Below, piece after piece: positions 1 to 7,946 of a stretch of DNA of 64,000 bases. The notes under the pieces are model-generated. The model was not told the DNA's origin. It ran no database searches and saw only the letters and a program-made list of their open reading frames with translations. Each line of letters begins with the position of its first letter. Within the stretch, counting starts at the first letter, position 1. The position numbers and the translations under genes are program-made. The DNA lies in the NCBI RefSeq assembly GCF_003387475.1, contig NZ_QUNO01000004.1, forward strand, positions 606,176 through 670,175. Direction: 5' to 3'. This DNA is from Kutzneria buriramensis (GTDB taxonomy: Bacteria > Actinomycetota > Actinomycetes > Mycobacteriales > Pseudonocardiaceae).

Positions 1-537
1 AAGGGCATCCGCCACCAGGTGCAAGGGGAGCCCGACCCCGACTGGCTCATCCGCGACGACGTGCTGCGCGGCCTGAAGGCGGTAGGGGAGGCGGGCCTGG
101 TGTACGAACTGCTCACCTATCCGCACCAGCTGCCGGCGGCCACCCGGGCGGCGGCAGAGCTGCCGGGCACCCGGTTCGTGCTCGATCACTGTTCGAAGCC
201 TCCGATCACCAGCGGTGACCTGGAGCCGTGGGCGACGCGCCTGCGTGCGCTGGCGGCGCTGCCGAACGTGACGTGCAAGCTGTCCGGCCTGGTCACGGAG
301 GCCAGCCCGGACTGGACCGTCGCCGACCTGCGCCCGTACGTCGAGGTCGTGCTGGACGCGTTCGGCCCCGATCGGGTGATGTTCGGCTCGGACTGGCCGG
401 TCTGCCTGCTCGCCGCCACGTACGCCGAGGTCGTGGAGGCAACCGCCGAGCTCATCGGGGGTCTGTCCGAGACCGAGCAGGACGCGGTGCTCGGCGGCAC
501 CGCGGCCCGGGTCTACGGGATCACGCCAGGTCTTTGA
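1..537 (+). CDS. Amidohydrolase_2 family protein (lactonase-like), 5' end outside window
   Basis: The frame is open from base 1 and closes at TGA 535-537, so 178 C-terminal residues of a family of about 280 are visible. The first residues (GIRHQVQGEPDPDW) and the later motifs LDHCSKPPI and MFGSDWPVC are typical of TIM-barrel amidohydrolase_2 proteins related to L-fucono-1,5-lactonase and 2-pyrone-4,6-dicarboxylate lactonase. The His of LDHC and the Asp of GSDWP are the usual catalytic positions. It probably hydrolyses a sugar lactone in the cytoplasm. Its 3' end overlaps the convergent FadR-type regulator by 17 bp, which suggests that regulator controls a sugar-acid operon continuing to the left. 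The family is clear; the substrate is not. Confidence 0.85.
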   Translation, partial: KGIRHQVQGEPDPDWLIRDDVLRGLKAVGEAGLVYELLTYPHQLPAATRAAAELPGTRFVLDHCSKPPITSGDLEPWATRLRALAALPNVTCKLSGLVTEASPDWTVADLRPYVEVVLDAFGPDRVMFGSDWPVCLLAATYAEVVEATAELIGGLSETEQDAVLGGTAARVYGITPGL

Positions 538-1195
538 GCCACTGCTCCACGCCGGCCACGTGCACGGTCGACCATGACCGGGCCAGGTCGGGCTGCCGCG
601 CGGCCAGCGCGTCGACGATCGCCCGGTGCTCGGCGACGGTGCGGTCCACGGCGCTGGCCTGCGTGATGCCGCGCCAGATGCGCACCCGCACGGTCGGGCC
701 GGCCAGCGTGTCCAGCAGCTGCGCCAGGTAGGCGTTGCCGGAGGCCTGCACCACCCGGCGGTGGAACTCCAGGTCGTGCTCGACCAGCTCCTCGACGGAT
801 TCGGCCGCGGCGGCCGCGTCGCACAGCTCCCGCAGGGCGATGACCTCCTGGTCGTCGATGCGCTGCGCGGCCATCGCGGCGGCGGCCGGCTCCAGGATGC
901 GGCGGACCTCCAGCACCTCCTGCACCGAGTCCTCGCCGCTGTGCAGGTCCAGCACGAACGACAGCGCCCCGAGCAGGTCGTCGGCCCGCAGGCTGGACAC
1001 GTAGGTGCCGTCGCCCTGCCGCACGTCCAGCACCCTGACCAGCGACAACGCCTTCACGGCCTCGCGCAGTGAGTTGCGGGACAGGCCGAGGCGCTCGGCC
1101 AGGTCCGCCTCGCGGGGCAGCCGGTCGCCCGGCTTCAGCTCCCCGGAGACGATCATCTCCTTCACGCGCAGGATCGCGTCGTCGGTGACTGCCAC
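521..1195 (-). CDS. FadR/GntR-family transcriptional regulator (FCD domain)
   Basis: The 224-residue protein has an N-terminal winged helix-turn-helix (about residues 1-70, recognition region ADLAERLGLSRNSLREAVKAL) and a C-terminal all-helical FCD ligand domain. The FCD metal/ligand residues are visible in EHDLEFHRRVV and VAEHRAIVDAL. It is a DNA-binding repressor released by a small acid ligand. The gene runs divergently from nagA and convergently into the lactonase-like gene, whose last 17 bp it overlaps. A FadR-like palindrome at 1312-1332 lies about 120 bp upstream of its start and is a plausible autoregulatory operator. Control of sugar-acid catabolism is an inference from the neighbouring lactonase. 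Confidence 0.9.
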   Translation of the reverse strand: MAVTDDAILRVKEMIVSGELKPGDRLPREADLAERLGLSRNSLREAVKALSLVRVLDVRQGDGTYVSSLRADDLLGALSFVLDLHSGEDSVQEVLEVRRILEPAAAAMAAQRIDDQEVIALRELCDAAAAAESVEELVEHDLEFHRRVVQASGNAYLAQLLDTLAGPTVRVRIWRGITQASAVDRTVAEHRAIVDALAARQPDLARSWSTVHVAGVEQWLKDLA

Positions 1196-1311
1196 GACCG
1201 CCTCGAATTCGTCGATCAGACCTCGGATGTTTCCCGTCCAGTATGCGTCATGGTCCGTCCTGTCGTGATCGCCGGGCTGGTGGCGGCCGTTCGGGTAGCC
1301 CGTTCGGCGTA

Positions 1312-1332
1312 TTTGGTCAGCAAGTGACCAAA
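1312..1332. promoter_or_regulatory. FadR-type operator palindrome
   Basis: Perfect 8-bp arms TTTGGTCA and TGACCAAA are separated by GCAAG. The TTGGTC...GACCAA core matches the FadR-subfamily operator pattern. It lies between the divergent FadR-type gene (start 1195) and nagA (start 1405/1417), so it could control either promoter; autoregulation of the FadR-type gene seems most likely. Confidence 0.6.
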
Positions 1333-1392
1333 AGTTGTCTTATTTGGTGGATGATTGACTGGACGTTGGCCGCCACTGCCCGTACCGTCTAA

Positions 1393-1404
1393 TGGTCTGG
1401 ACCA
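1393..1404. promoter_or_regulatory. DasR-responsive element (dre) at the nagA start
   Basis: TGGTCTGGACCA differs at one central base from the DasR/NagR consensus core TGGTCTAGACCA. It ends exactly where the first in-frame ATG of nagA begins. A bound repressor here would cover the promoter, transcription start and ribosome-binding region. A DasR gene lies 5.8 kb downstream. Confidence 0.8.
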
Positions 1405-2604
1405 ATGGAGGGCAATTTGGACGCCGTAGTCGCAGCGCCACGAGCACTCGTCGGCGGGGCCATGACCGGCCCGGTCGCGGTGCGCATCCGGGGCGGCCGT
1501 TTCGTCGACGTCAGCGACGGCCACGCCGGCGCGACCGAGGTGCTGCCCACCGGGCTGCTCACCGCCGGCCTGGTGGACGTCCAGATCAACGGCGCCTTCG
1601 GCGTCGACTTCGCCGACGTGGACGCGGACGCCCTGCGGCTGGTCGCGGAGTCCCTGCCGTCCACCGGCGTCACCCGGTTCCTGCCGACGCTCATCACGGC
1701 GCCGGTGCCGACGGTGCTGCGCCAGTCGCACGCGGTGGTCGCCGCCGCGGCGGCCCTGCCCGCCACCGGCGTCGCCCGGCCGCTCGGCCTGCACCTGGAG
1801 GGCCCCTTCCTGTCCCCGGTTCGGCACGGTGTGCACGAGCCGGCCCTGATGGTGCCGCCGGAGCCGGCCAATCTCGACCAGCTGCTGGCCGACGAGACCG
1901 TCGCCGCGGCGCTGCGCATCGTCACCCTGGCGCCGGAGATGCCGGGCGGCATGGACGCCGTCCGGCGGCTCGTGGACGCCGGCGTGGTCGTCTCGGTCGG
2001 ACACAGCAACGCCACCGCCGAGCAGACCGTCGAGGCCGCGGACGCCGGCGCGACGATGGTGACGCACCTGTTCAACGCGCAGAGCCCGCTGACGCACCGG
2101 GAACCCGGCGTGCCCGGCATCGCCCTGACCGACAAGCGGTTCACCCTCGGTCTCATCGCCGACCTCGCCCACGTCGCCGGTCCGATCTGCCGGCTCGTCT
2201 TCGCGGCGGCCGGCCCGCGTGTCGCGCTGGTGACGGACGCGGTCGCGGCGGCGGGCATGCCGCCGGGCCGCTACCGGTTGGGCGGCGCGGACGTGCTGCT
2301 GACCGAGGCCGGCGTGCCCCGCTCGCCGGACGGCACCATCGCCGGCAGCGCCCTGACGTTGGACCGCGCCGTCCGGAACATCGTCTCCCTGGGAGTGTCC
2401 GAACAGGACGCTCTGATCGCCGCCACCCGGACCCCGGCCGACGTCATCGGCGAGAAGTGGTTGGGGCGCATCGCCCCCGGCGCCGTCGCCGACCTCGTGT
2501 GGTGGGACGACGACCTGCGCCCCCGCAAGGTCTGGGTCGACGGCGAGGTCGTCTTCGACGCCGAGGTCGACGACTACGCCGAACTGGCCACCGCCGGCAA
2601 CTGA
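1405..2604 (+). CDS. nagA: N-acetylglucosamine-6-phosphate deacetylase
   Basis: This cytoplasmic metal-dependent hydrolase converts N-acetylglucosamine-6-phosphate to glucosamine-6-phosphate and acetate. The 399-residue product has the NagA motifs VDVQINGAFGVDF (the Q-x-N variant of the N-terminal metal motif, as in E. coli NagA), HLEGPFLSP, HLFNAQSPLTHREPG and the catalytic Asp in LVTDAVAAAG. Length is normal. The start is uncertain: ATG 1405 directly abuts the dre and has no upstream Shine-Dalgarno, while in-frame TTG 1417 follows GGAGGG (1407-1412) by 4 nt and may be the real start. It converges on the SIS-domain gene of the das operon across a 100-nt palindromic element, and is expected to be DasR-repressed. 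Confidence 0.93.
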   Translation: MEGNLDAVVAAPRALVGGAMTGPVAVRIRGGRFVDVSDGHAGATEVLPTGLLTAGLVDVQINGAFGVDFADVDADALRLVAESLPSTGVTRFLPTLITAPVPTVLRQSHAVVAAAAALPATGVARPLGLHLEGPFLSPVRHGVHEPALMVPPEPANLDQLLADETVAAALRIVTLAPEMPGGMDAVRRLVDAGVVVSVGHSNATAEQTVEAADAGATMVTHLFNAQSPLTHREPGVPGIALTDKRFTLGLIADLAHVAGPICRLVFAAAGPRVALVTDAVAAAGMPPGRYRLGGADVLLTEAGVPRSPDGTIAGSALTLDRAVRNIVSLGVSEQDALIAATRTPADVIGEKWLGRIAPGAVADLVWWDDDLRPRKVWVDGEVVFDAEVDDYAELATAGN

Positions 2605-2608
2605 CTCG

Positions 2609-2708
2609 AACCCCCGCGAGTCGCGTTGTGGGACACACCGAATGTGAGTCTCGGGCACATGCCTGAGACTCACATTCGGTGTGCTTGAGAACGCGACTCG
2701 CGGGGGTT
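2609..2708. repeat. 100-nt nested palindromic element between convergent genes (copy 1)
   Basis: The outer arms are 19-bp perfect inverted repeats: AACCCCCGCGAGTCGCGTT at 2609-2627 and its complement at 2690-2708. The inner arms are another perfect 19-bp pair at 2634-2652 and 2665-2683 (CACACCGAATGTGAGTCTC and complement), closed by a GGCA..TGCC tip. The RNA would fold on either strand, which fits a bidirectional terminator between nagA and the SIS gene. The same outer arms recur at 35421-35544, so this is a dispersed repeat and not a one-off hairpin. Confidence 0.9.
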
Positions 2709-2712
2709 GCCG

Positions 2713-3765
2713 TCAGCGAGTCTTGGTCACCTTGTTGAGGCCGCGGGGGCTGTCGGGGTCGCCGCCGCGGGCCAGCGACAGGCCCAGGGCGAGCCGCTGG
2801 ACGGGGAGCACCTCCAGCACGGGGGCGACCTCCTCGGCGGTCTCGGCGACGGGGATCCGCAGCGCCGCGGACACCCGGGACGCGGCCGAGCCGACCGCGA
2901 ACACATCGGCGCCGCGGGAGTGGATGACGTCGAGGACCTCACTCATCGCGGCGCCGCCCTTGCCGGCGCTGGTGATGGCCAGCACGCCGGTCTCCGCGTC
3001 GACCGCGGCGACCGGGCCGTGCAGCAGGTCGGCGCCGCTGTACGAGCGGGCCGACAGGTAGCTGGTCTCGGCGAGTTTGAGGGCGGCCTCGGCGGCGGTG
3101 GCCGACGAGTAGCCGCGGCCGGTGGTCAGCACCCGGTTGACGAACCGGAACCGCTGCACGGCCTCCTGAACGGCCGCCGCCGAGTCGTCCAGGGTCTGCT
3201 GGGCCAGCTCGCCCAGCGCGGCGGCGTGCTCGCCGCTGCCGCCCCGCACGGCGTCGATGAGCAGGTACAGCGCCAGCAGCGTGGCGGAGTACGTCTTCGT
3301 GGCCGCCACGGCCAGCTCGGGCCCGGCGCCGACGTCCACCGACAGCTCGGCGGCGTTGTTCAGCGGCGAGTCCGGCGTGTTGGTCACCGCGACGGTCAAC
3401 GCGCCGCGGGAGCGCGCCGACTCGGTGACCTCCAGCAGGTCGGGCGACCCGCCGCTCTGGCTGACCGAGATCAGCAGCACGTCGGTGAGGTCGGGCTGGG
3501 CGCCGTACAACGTCGTCGTCGACGGCGACACCAGCCCGGCCGGCAGTTGCAGCAGCACCTCGATCAGGTACTTGGCGTACAGCGCCGCGTGGTCGCTGGA
3601 CCCCCGGGCGGCCAGCAGCGCGAACCGGGGGCGCCGAGCGGTCACCTGCGCCGCGATCTCCGCGATCTCGCCGCGCCGCGCGACGAGGTCCGCGAAGATC
3701 TTGGGCTGCGAGGCGACCTCGGCACTCATGTGCTGCCCGGCCGAGGATTCGGTCTGGCGGGTCAT
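2713..3765 (-). CDS. SIS-domain glucosamine-6-phosphate deaminase/isomerase-like protein (NagB-II type)
   Basis: The 350-residue cytoplasmic protein has two sugar-isomerase (SIS) domains. SIS1 contains LLAARGSSDHAALYAKYL and ISVSQSGGSPDLLE; SIS2 contains GRGYSSATAAEAALKLAET and HGPVAAV. It resembles the isomerase half of GlmS without the glutaminase domain, as in NagB-II/AgaS proteins. In this position it would take the glucosamine-6-phosphate made by NagA to fructose-6-phosphate and ammonia. I chose ATG 3765, preceded by GAGGAG at 4-nt spacing. It follows dasC by 83 bp on the same strand and is probably the last gene of dasABC-nagB2. The exact reaction is inferred from context. Confidence 0.85.
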   Translation of the reverse strand: MTRQTESSAGQHMSAEVASQPKIFADLVARRGEIAEIAAQVTARRPRFALLAARGSSDHAALYAKYLIEVLLQLPAGLVSPSTTTLYGAQPDLTDVLLISVSQSGGSPDLLEVTESARSRGALTVAVTNTPDSPLNNAAELSVDVGAGPELAVAATKTYSATLLALYLLIDAVRGGSGEHAAALGELAQQTLDDSAAAVQEAVQRFRFVNRVLTTGRGYSSATAAEAALKLAETSYLSARSYSGADLLHGPVAAVDAETGVLAITSAGKGGAAMSEVLDVIHSRGADVFAVGSAASRVSAALRIPVAETAEEVAPVLEVLPVQRLALGLSLARGGDPDSPRGLNKVTKTR

Positions 3766-3848
3766 CGCACTCCTCAATCTTGGGATCCTGTGGCGGCGGG
3801 GCCCAGGTCCGGCCTGCCGCTGACGGTAGTCCATCCACGGCCGGGATC

Positions 3849-4673
3849 TCAGCCCTTGACCGCGCCGGCGGTCACCCCCGAGACCAGGTTGCGCTGCACG
3901 ATCAGGAAGAAGATCAGCACCGGCAGGGTGAACACCGACGACGCCGCCATCGCGCCGCCCCAGTCCACGCCGAACTTCGAGACGAAGCCCGACAGCCACA
4001 CCGGCAGCGTCACGTTCGACGGGTCCTGCATGAAGGTCAGCGCGTACAGGAACTCGTTCCAGGCGGTGATGAAGCTGAACACCGAGGTGGCGACCAGGCC
4101 GGGACCCAGCAGCGGCAGCGTGACCCGGCGGAACGCCGCCCACCGGCCGCAGCCGTCCACCATCGCGGCCTCCTCCAGGTCCACCGGGATGCCCTTGACG
4201 AAGCCGCGCAGCGTCCACGCGGTGAACGGCAGTGCGGCCGCGAAGTAGACCAGGATCAGCCCGGGCAGCGCGTTGAGCAGGTCGAACGAGCGAATCATCA
4301 GGAACATCGGGATCAGCAGCGCCTCGAACGGCGCCATCTGCGCCACCAGCACCAGCAGCAGGAAGCCCTTGCGGCCGCGGAAGCGCAGCCGGGCCAGCGG
4401 CACCGCCGCGAGCAGGCCGGCGACCAGCGCGAAGACCACCGCGGCCAGCGCCACGATCACGCTGTTGCCCAGCGAGTTGAGGAAGCCCTCCTTGGAGATG
4501 CCGTCCACGAAGTGCTGGAACGTCAGCCCGAGCGGGACCAGGTCGTAGTCGTCGGACAGCAGCTGGTTGGCCGGCTTGAGCGCGGTGGTGACCATCCAGT
4601 AGATCGGGAACGCGAAGACGACCGCGACCAGCAGGCCGATCACCGAGGCGAGGCGCTTGCGGGTCCGCCCCAT
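3849..4673 (-). CDS. dasC: ABC sugar transporter permease, DasC/MalG type
   Basis: The 274-residue inner-membrane permease has about six transmembrane segments and the cytoplasmic EAA loop (EEAAMVDGCGRWAAFRRVTLPLLGPG) that docks the ATPase. It belongs to the CUT1 family, MalG/MsmG-like half. Only 1 nt separates its ATG from the stop codon of dasB, so translation is probably coupled. No ATPase gene is adjacent, as expected for das systems that share MsiK. The likely substrate is chitobiose or N-acetylglucosamine, from the nag/DasR context. Confidence 0.88.
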   Translation of the reverse strand: MGRTRKRLASVIGLLVAVVFAFPIYWMVTTALKPANQLLSDDYDLVPLGLTFQHFVDGISKEGFLNSLGNSVIVALAAVVFALVAGLLAAVPLARLRFRGRKGFLLLVLVAQMAPFEALLIPMFLMIRSFDLLNALPGLILVYFAAALPFTAWTLRGFVKGIPVDLEEAAMVDGCGRWAAFRRVTLPLLGPGLVATSVFSFITAWNEFLYALTFMQDPSNVTLPVWLSGFVSKFGVDWGGAMAASSVFTLPVLIFFLIVQRNLVSGVTAGAVKG

Positions 4674-4674
4674 G

Positions 4675-5670
4675 TCAGTCCACCTCCTCGGTGCGCAGCA
4701 TCAGCCGCAGGTTCTGGCCGGTGAGCACGACGAGCGCGAGGATCATGATCACGCTGACCGCCGCCGCCACGCCGAAGTGCTGGGTGGCGATGCCCTTGAG
4801 GTACTGCAGCGTCGGCAGCGTCTGGCTGCCGCCGTCCGGGCCGCCCTGGCGGATGGCCCACACCTGGGTGAACACCTTGAAGTCCCACAGCAGGGACAGG
4901 AACGTCACCACGTTGACCAGCGGCCGCAGCGCGGTCCAGGTCACCGAGCGGAACGTCTGCCAGCTGGACGCGCCGTCCAGGCCGGCCGCCTCGTACAGGT
5001 CCGACGGCACCCCCAGGACGCCGGCGTACAGCGTGAAGGCCACGAACGGGATGCCCTGCCAGGTGATCAGGATGACGATCACCGCCATGGTGCTGAACCC
5101 GGTCTGGAACCACGAGTAGTGGTGGAAGCCCGAGAAGCCCAGCACGACCAGGGTCTTGTTCAGGATCCCGTAGTTCTGGTCGAACATCCACTGGAACACG
5201 GTGGTCGCGGCCAGGATCGGCATCGCCCAGGCCAGCACCAGCGCCAGCTGGATCACCACCCGCACCCAGCCGTACACGTGCTTCATCAGCAGCGCCACCA
5301 GCAGGCCGCCGCCGACGGTGCAGACCACGCAGGCCGCGGTGAACAGCACGGTGCGCAGGGTGATCTGCCAGAACGAGGAGTCCGAGATGAGCGTGGTGTA
5401 GTTGTCCAGGCCGACCCAGACGATCTTGCCCTGAAACAGCTCGCCCAGGTCGAGCTTGCGGAAGCTGGTCAGGACCACGGACACGACCGGCCAGCCGAGC
5501 ATCACCAGGATGGTCGCCGTCGCCGGCAGCAGGAGCAGGTAGGGCAGCGTGCGCTGGCTGAACAGCCGGCGCACGAACGCGCTGATCCCCGACTCACTGT
5601 CCGAGACAGTGGAACGCGGTGCCGGCGGGGTGGTCCCCGCCGGCACCGCGGCCTTCGTCGTCACCGACAC
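4675..5670 (-). CDS. dasB: ABC sugar transporter permease, DasB/MalF type
   Basis: The 331-residue CUT1 permease has a proline-rich cytoplasmic N-terminus of about 35 residues, six predicted transmembrane helices and an EAA-type loop (YEAAGLDGASSWQTFRSVTWTAL). The GTG start at 5670 lies 4 nt after the dasA stop. It pairs with DasC to form the membrane channel of the amino-sugar importer. Assignment to das rather than another CUT1 system rests on the divergent dasR and the tandem operators. Confidence 0.88.
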   Translation of the reverse strand: MSVTTKAAVPAGTTPPAPRSTVSDSESGISAFVRRLFSQRTLPYLLLLPATATILVMLGWPVVSVVLTSFRKLDLGELFQGKIVWVGLDNYTTLISDSSFWQITLRTVLFTAACVVCTVGGGLLVALLMKHVYGWVRVVIQLALVLAWAMPILAATTVFQWMFDQNYGILNKTLVVLGFSGFHHYSWFQTGFSTMAVIVILITWQGIPFVAFTLYAGVLGVPSDLYEAAGLDGASSWQTFRSVTWTALRPLVNVVTFLSLLWDFKVFTQVWAIRQGGPDGGSQTLPTLQYLKGIATQHFGVAAAVSVIMILALVVLTGQNLRLMLRTEEVD

Positions 5671-5674
5671 CAGG

Positions 5675-6946
5675 TCAGCTCGCGCTCAACGTCTTGTTGA
5701 TCGCGGCGTCGGCGTCGGCAACGGCCTGGTCCAGGCTCTTCTGACCGGTCAGGTACGCGGTCAGCGCGGCCTTGATCGGGTTGTCGGCCTCGACCGCGGC
5801 CCACTTCGGCGTGGTCGGGGTGCCCTTGCCGTTCTTGGCGCCCGCGGCCATCGCCTTGCCGGTCTCGGTGCTGTTCAGGGCGCTGGTGTCGGTCGAGGTG
5901 CCCGGCACCACGCCGGCCGCGGCCAGCTGAGACTGGTACTTGGCGCTGGTCTCGATCTTCAGCCAGGCCTTGGCCAGGTCGGCGTTCTTGCTGTTGGCCG
6001 GGATGGCCAGGTCGGAGCCGCCGAGGAAGACCGGCGCGGTCTGGCCCGCCGTCTTGGACGGGATCGGGAACGCGGCGAACTTGCCCTTCAGCGCCGGGTT
6101 GGCCTTCTCCACCGCGGCCAGCTCGTAGCCGAAGCCGATGAAGCTGGCGGTGTTGCCCTTGGCGACCACGTCGGACTGCTGCGGCGTGGCCTCGTCGGCG
6201 TCCTTGGGCGCGGACGTGCCGGAGGTGTCCACGAGCTTCTTGTAGAAGTCGAACGCGGCCTTGCCGGCCGGGCTGTTGATCGCCGACTTCCAGGTGCCGC
6301 CGCTGTTGGTGGCCAGGTCACCGCCCTGGTCCCAGAGGAAGGACAGCCACTCGTACCAGTTCTGTCCCGGCTGGTACAGCGGGTCGATGTTCGGCAGCGC
6401 CTTGAGCTTGGTCAGGTCGGCCAGCCACTCGTCGTCCGAGGTGGGCGGCGCGCTGATGCCGGCCTGCTGGAACAGGTCCGTGCGGTAGATGACCACGCGG
6501 TTGGCCGCGTAGAACGGGATGCCGTACTGCTTGCCCTGCCACGCGCCCTCGTCCTTGAGCGCCGAGAGCCACTGGCTGCCGTTCAGGTCGTTCACCGAGT
6601 CGGTGACGTCCGCGAGGGTGCCCTGCGAGGAGTACTGCGCAACCTGGGTGTTGCCCAGCTCGATCACGTCCGGACCGCCGCTGGTGCCGGTCAGCGCGGT
6701 GGTCAGCTTCTGACCGATGCCGTTCCACTGCTGAACCTCGTACTTGACCTTGACGCCCGGGTTCGCGGCCTCGAAGTCCTTGTCGATCGCCGCGACGGTG
6801 GCGTCCGGCGCGGAGCCCGTCATCAGCCAGACCGTGAGGGTCTTGTTGTCGCCACTGCCACTGCTGGAACCACCGCCGCAACCGGCCGCGACCATCGACA
6901 CCGCCGCGGCGCCCACCGCCGCCACGATCCACTTTCTACGCAGCAC
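5675..6946 (-). CDS. dasA: Sugar-binding lipoprotein of ABC transporter, DasA-like
   Basis: The 423-residue extracellular solute-binding protein (SBP family 1) starts at GTG 6946, giving VLRRKW, a hydrophobic stretch and the lipobox AAGC with lipidated Cys23. An upstream ATG at 7057 would add 37 residues before the signal peptide and run through both operators, so it is rejected. The mature part starts TLTVWLMTGS and contains the CUT1-type signature FEAANPGVKVKYE. It delivers sugar, probably chitobiose or GlcNAc, to DasBC. It is the first gene of the operon and diverges from dasR across a tandem operator. Confidence 0.9.
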   Translation of the reverse strand: MLRRKWIVAAVGAAAVSMVAAGCGGGSSSGSGDNKTLTVWLMTGSAPDATVAAIDKDFEAANPGVKVKYEVQQWNGIGQKLTTALTGTSGGPDVIELGNTQVAQYSSQGTLADVTDSVNDLNGSQWLSALKDEGAWQGKQYGIPFYAANRVVIYRTDLFQQAGISAPPTSDDEWLADLTKLKALPNIDPLYQPGQNWYEWLSFLWDQGGDLATNSGGTWKSAINSPAGKAAFDFYKKLVDTSGTSAPKDADEATPQQSDVVAKGNTASFIGFGYELAAVEKANPALKGKFAAFPIPSKTAGQTAPVFLGGSDLAIPANSKNADLAKAWLKIETSAKYQSQLAAAGVVPGTSTDTSALNSTETGKAMAAGAKNGKGTPTTPKWAAVEADNPIKAALTAYLTGQKSLDQAVADADAAINKTLSAS

Positions 6947-6991
6947 TGCTTCCGCCCTTCCACCCCGGCTCACCTGCCGGACGAGCTTGTC

Positions 6992-7018
6992 TGGTGCAGA
7001 CCAATTTGGTGTAGACCA
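6992..7018. promoter_or_regulatory. Tandem DasR-responsive elements
   Basis: Two 12-bp dyads, TGGTGCAGACCA (6992-7003) and TGGTGTAGACCA (7007-7018), match the dre core TGGTCTAGACCA except at the centre. Their centres are 15 bp apart. They sit 46-72 bp upstream of the dasA GTG and about 160 bp upstream of dasR, where they can repress dasABC and autoregulate dasR. Confidence 0.8.
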
Positions 7019-7174
7019 ATGAGGAAAAAGGGTGTGCCGTGCCACACTCGATGTCAAGGTCGTTGCAAGACCGTTGCAAAGTCATCGGACGAATGACCGG
7101 GGGTGTGATCGCGCAGCCAGCGGTTGACAAGGCATCCTGTTCGCTGGGGAGTGGGCGAAGTCAAGGAGGAGGCC

Positions 7175-7939
7175 ATGCTCGAAACCTCGCCGGCCGGGGG
7201 TAACGACGCCGGCTTGCGGTCGCGTGCGCAGCGAGAGCCCAAGTACTGGGGGCTCAAGCGGCACCTGCTCGACCTGCTGCGGTCCATGCCGCCGGGGTCG
7301 CCGATACCGACCGAGCGCTCGCTCGCGGCCGATTTCGACGTGTCCCGGACGACCGTTCGGCAAGCGCTTGCCGAGCTGACGGTGGAGGGTCGGCTGCTGC
7401 GGGTGCAGGGCAAGGGCACCTTCGCCGCCGAACCCAAGGTGGCGCAGCGGTTGCAGCTGTCCTCGTACACAGAGGACATGCGGGCCCAGGGCCGCCAGCC
7501 CTCGTCCCGGCTGCTGGAGGCCTCCGAGGAGGCGGCCGACGCGGAGCTGGCCCGCTACCTGGGCGTGCGGGCCGGAGCCAAGGTGCTGCGGCTGCACCGC
7601 CTGCGGCTGGCCGACGGCGAGCCGATGGCGCTGGAGACCACGCACCTGGCGCTGGGGCGGTTCCGCGGCCTGCGCCGCTATGTCAGCTCCGGCGGCTCGC
7701 TGTACCAGGTGCTGCGTGAGCGGTTCGGGGTCGAGATGGGGCACGCCGAGGAGACCATCGAGACCGCGCTGGCCACGCCCGAGGAGGCGGAGCTGCTCGG
7801 TGCCGACATCGGCCTGCCCATGCTGCTGCTGTCCCGGCACTCGTTCGACACCGAGGGCAACCCGGTGGAGTGGGTGCGCTCGGTCTACCGCGGCGACCGC
7901 TACAAGTTCGTGGCCACACTGAACCGTCCGCACGACTGA
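7175..7939 (+). CDS. dasR: DasR, GntR/HutC-family regulator of amino-sugar metabolism
   Basis: The 254-residue protein has a winged helix-turn-helix at about residues 20-90 ([57 protein letters not shown]) and a UTRA ligand domain ([35 protein letters not shown]). The wording is very close to known DasR proteins, which release DNA on binding GlcN-6-P or GlcNAc-6-P. The start is ATG 7175, with AAGGAGGAGG at 7163-7172. It diverges from dasA. Dre-type sites at 1393, 6992/7007 and 40848 define likely targets. Its stop lies 7 bp from that of the convergent dehydratase gene. Confidence 0.93.
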   Translation: MLETSPAGGNDAGLRSRAQREPKYWGLKRHLLDLLRSMPPGSPIPTERSLAADFDVSRTTVRQALAELTVEGRLLRVQGKGTFAAEPKVAQRLQLSSYTEDMRAQGRQPSSRLLEASEEAADAELARYLGVRAGAKVLRLHRLRLADGEPMALETTHLALGRFRGLRRYVSSGGSLYQVLRERFGVEMGHAEETIETALATPEEAELLGADIGLPMLLLSRHSFDTEGNPVEWVRSVYRGDRYKFVATLNRPHD

Positions 7940-7946
7940 CCCGGCC

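Noticed and set aside
1216..2673. Long minus-strand frame opposite nagA
   Set aside because: Composition is that of a shadow of the high-GC nagA gene, whose protein has all NagA motifs.
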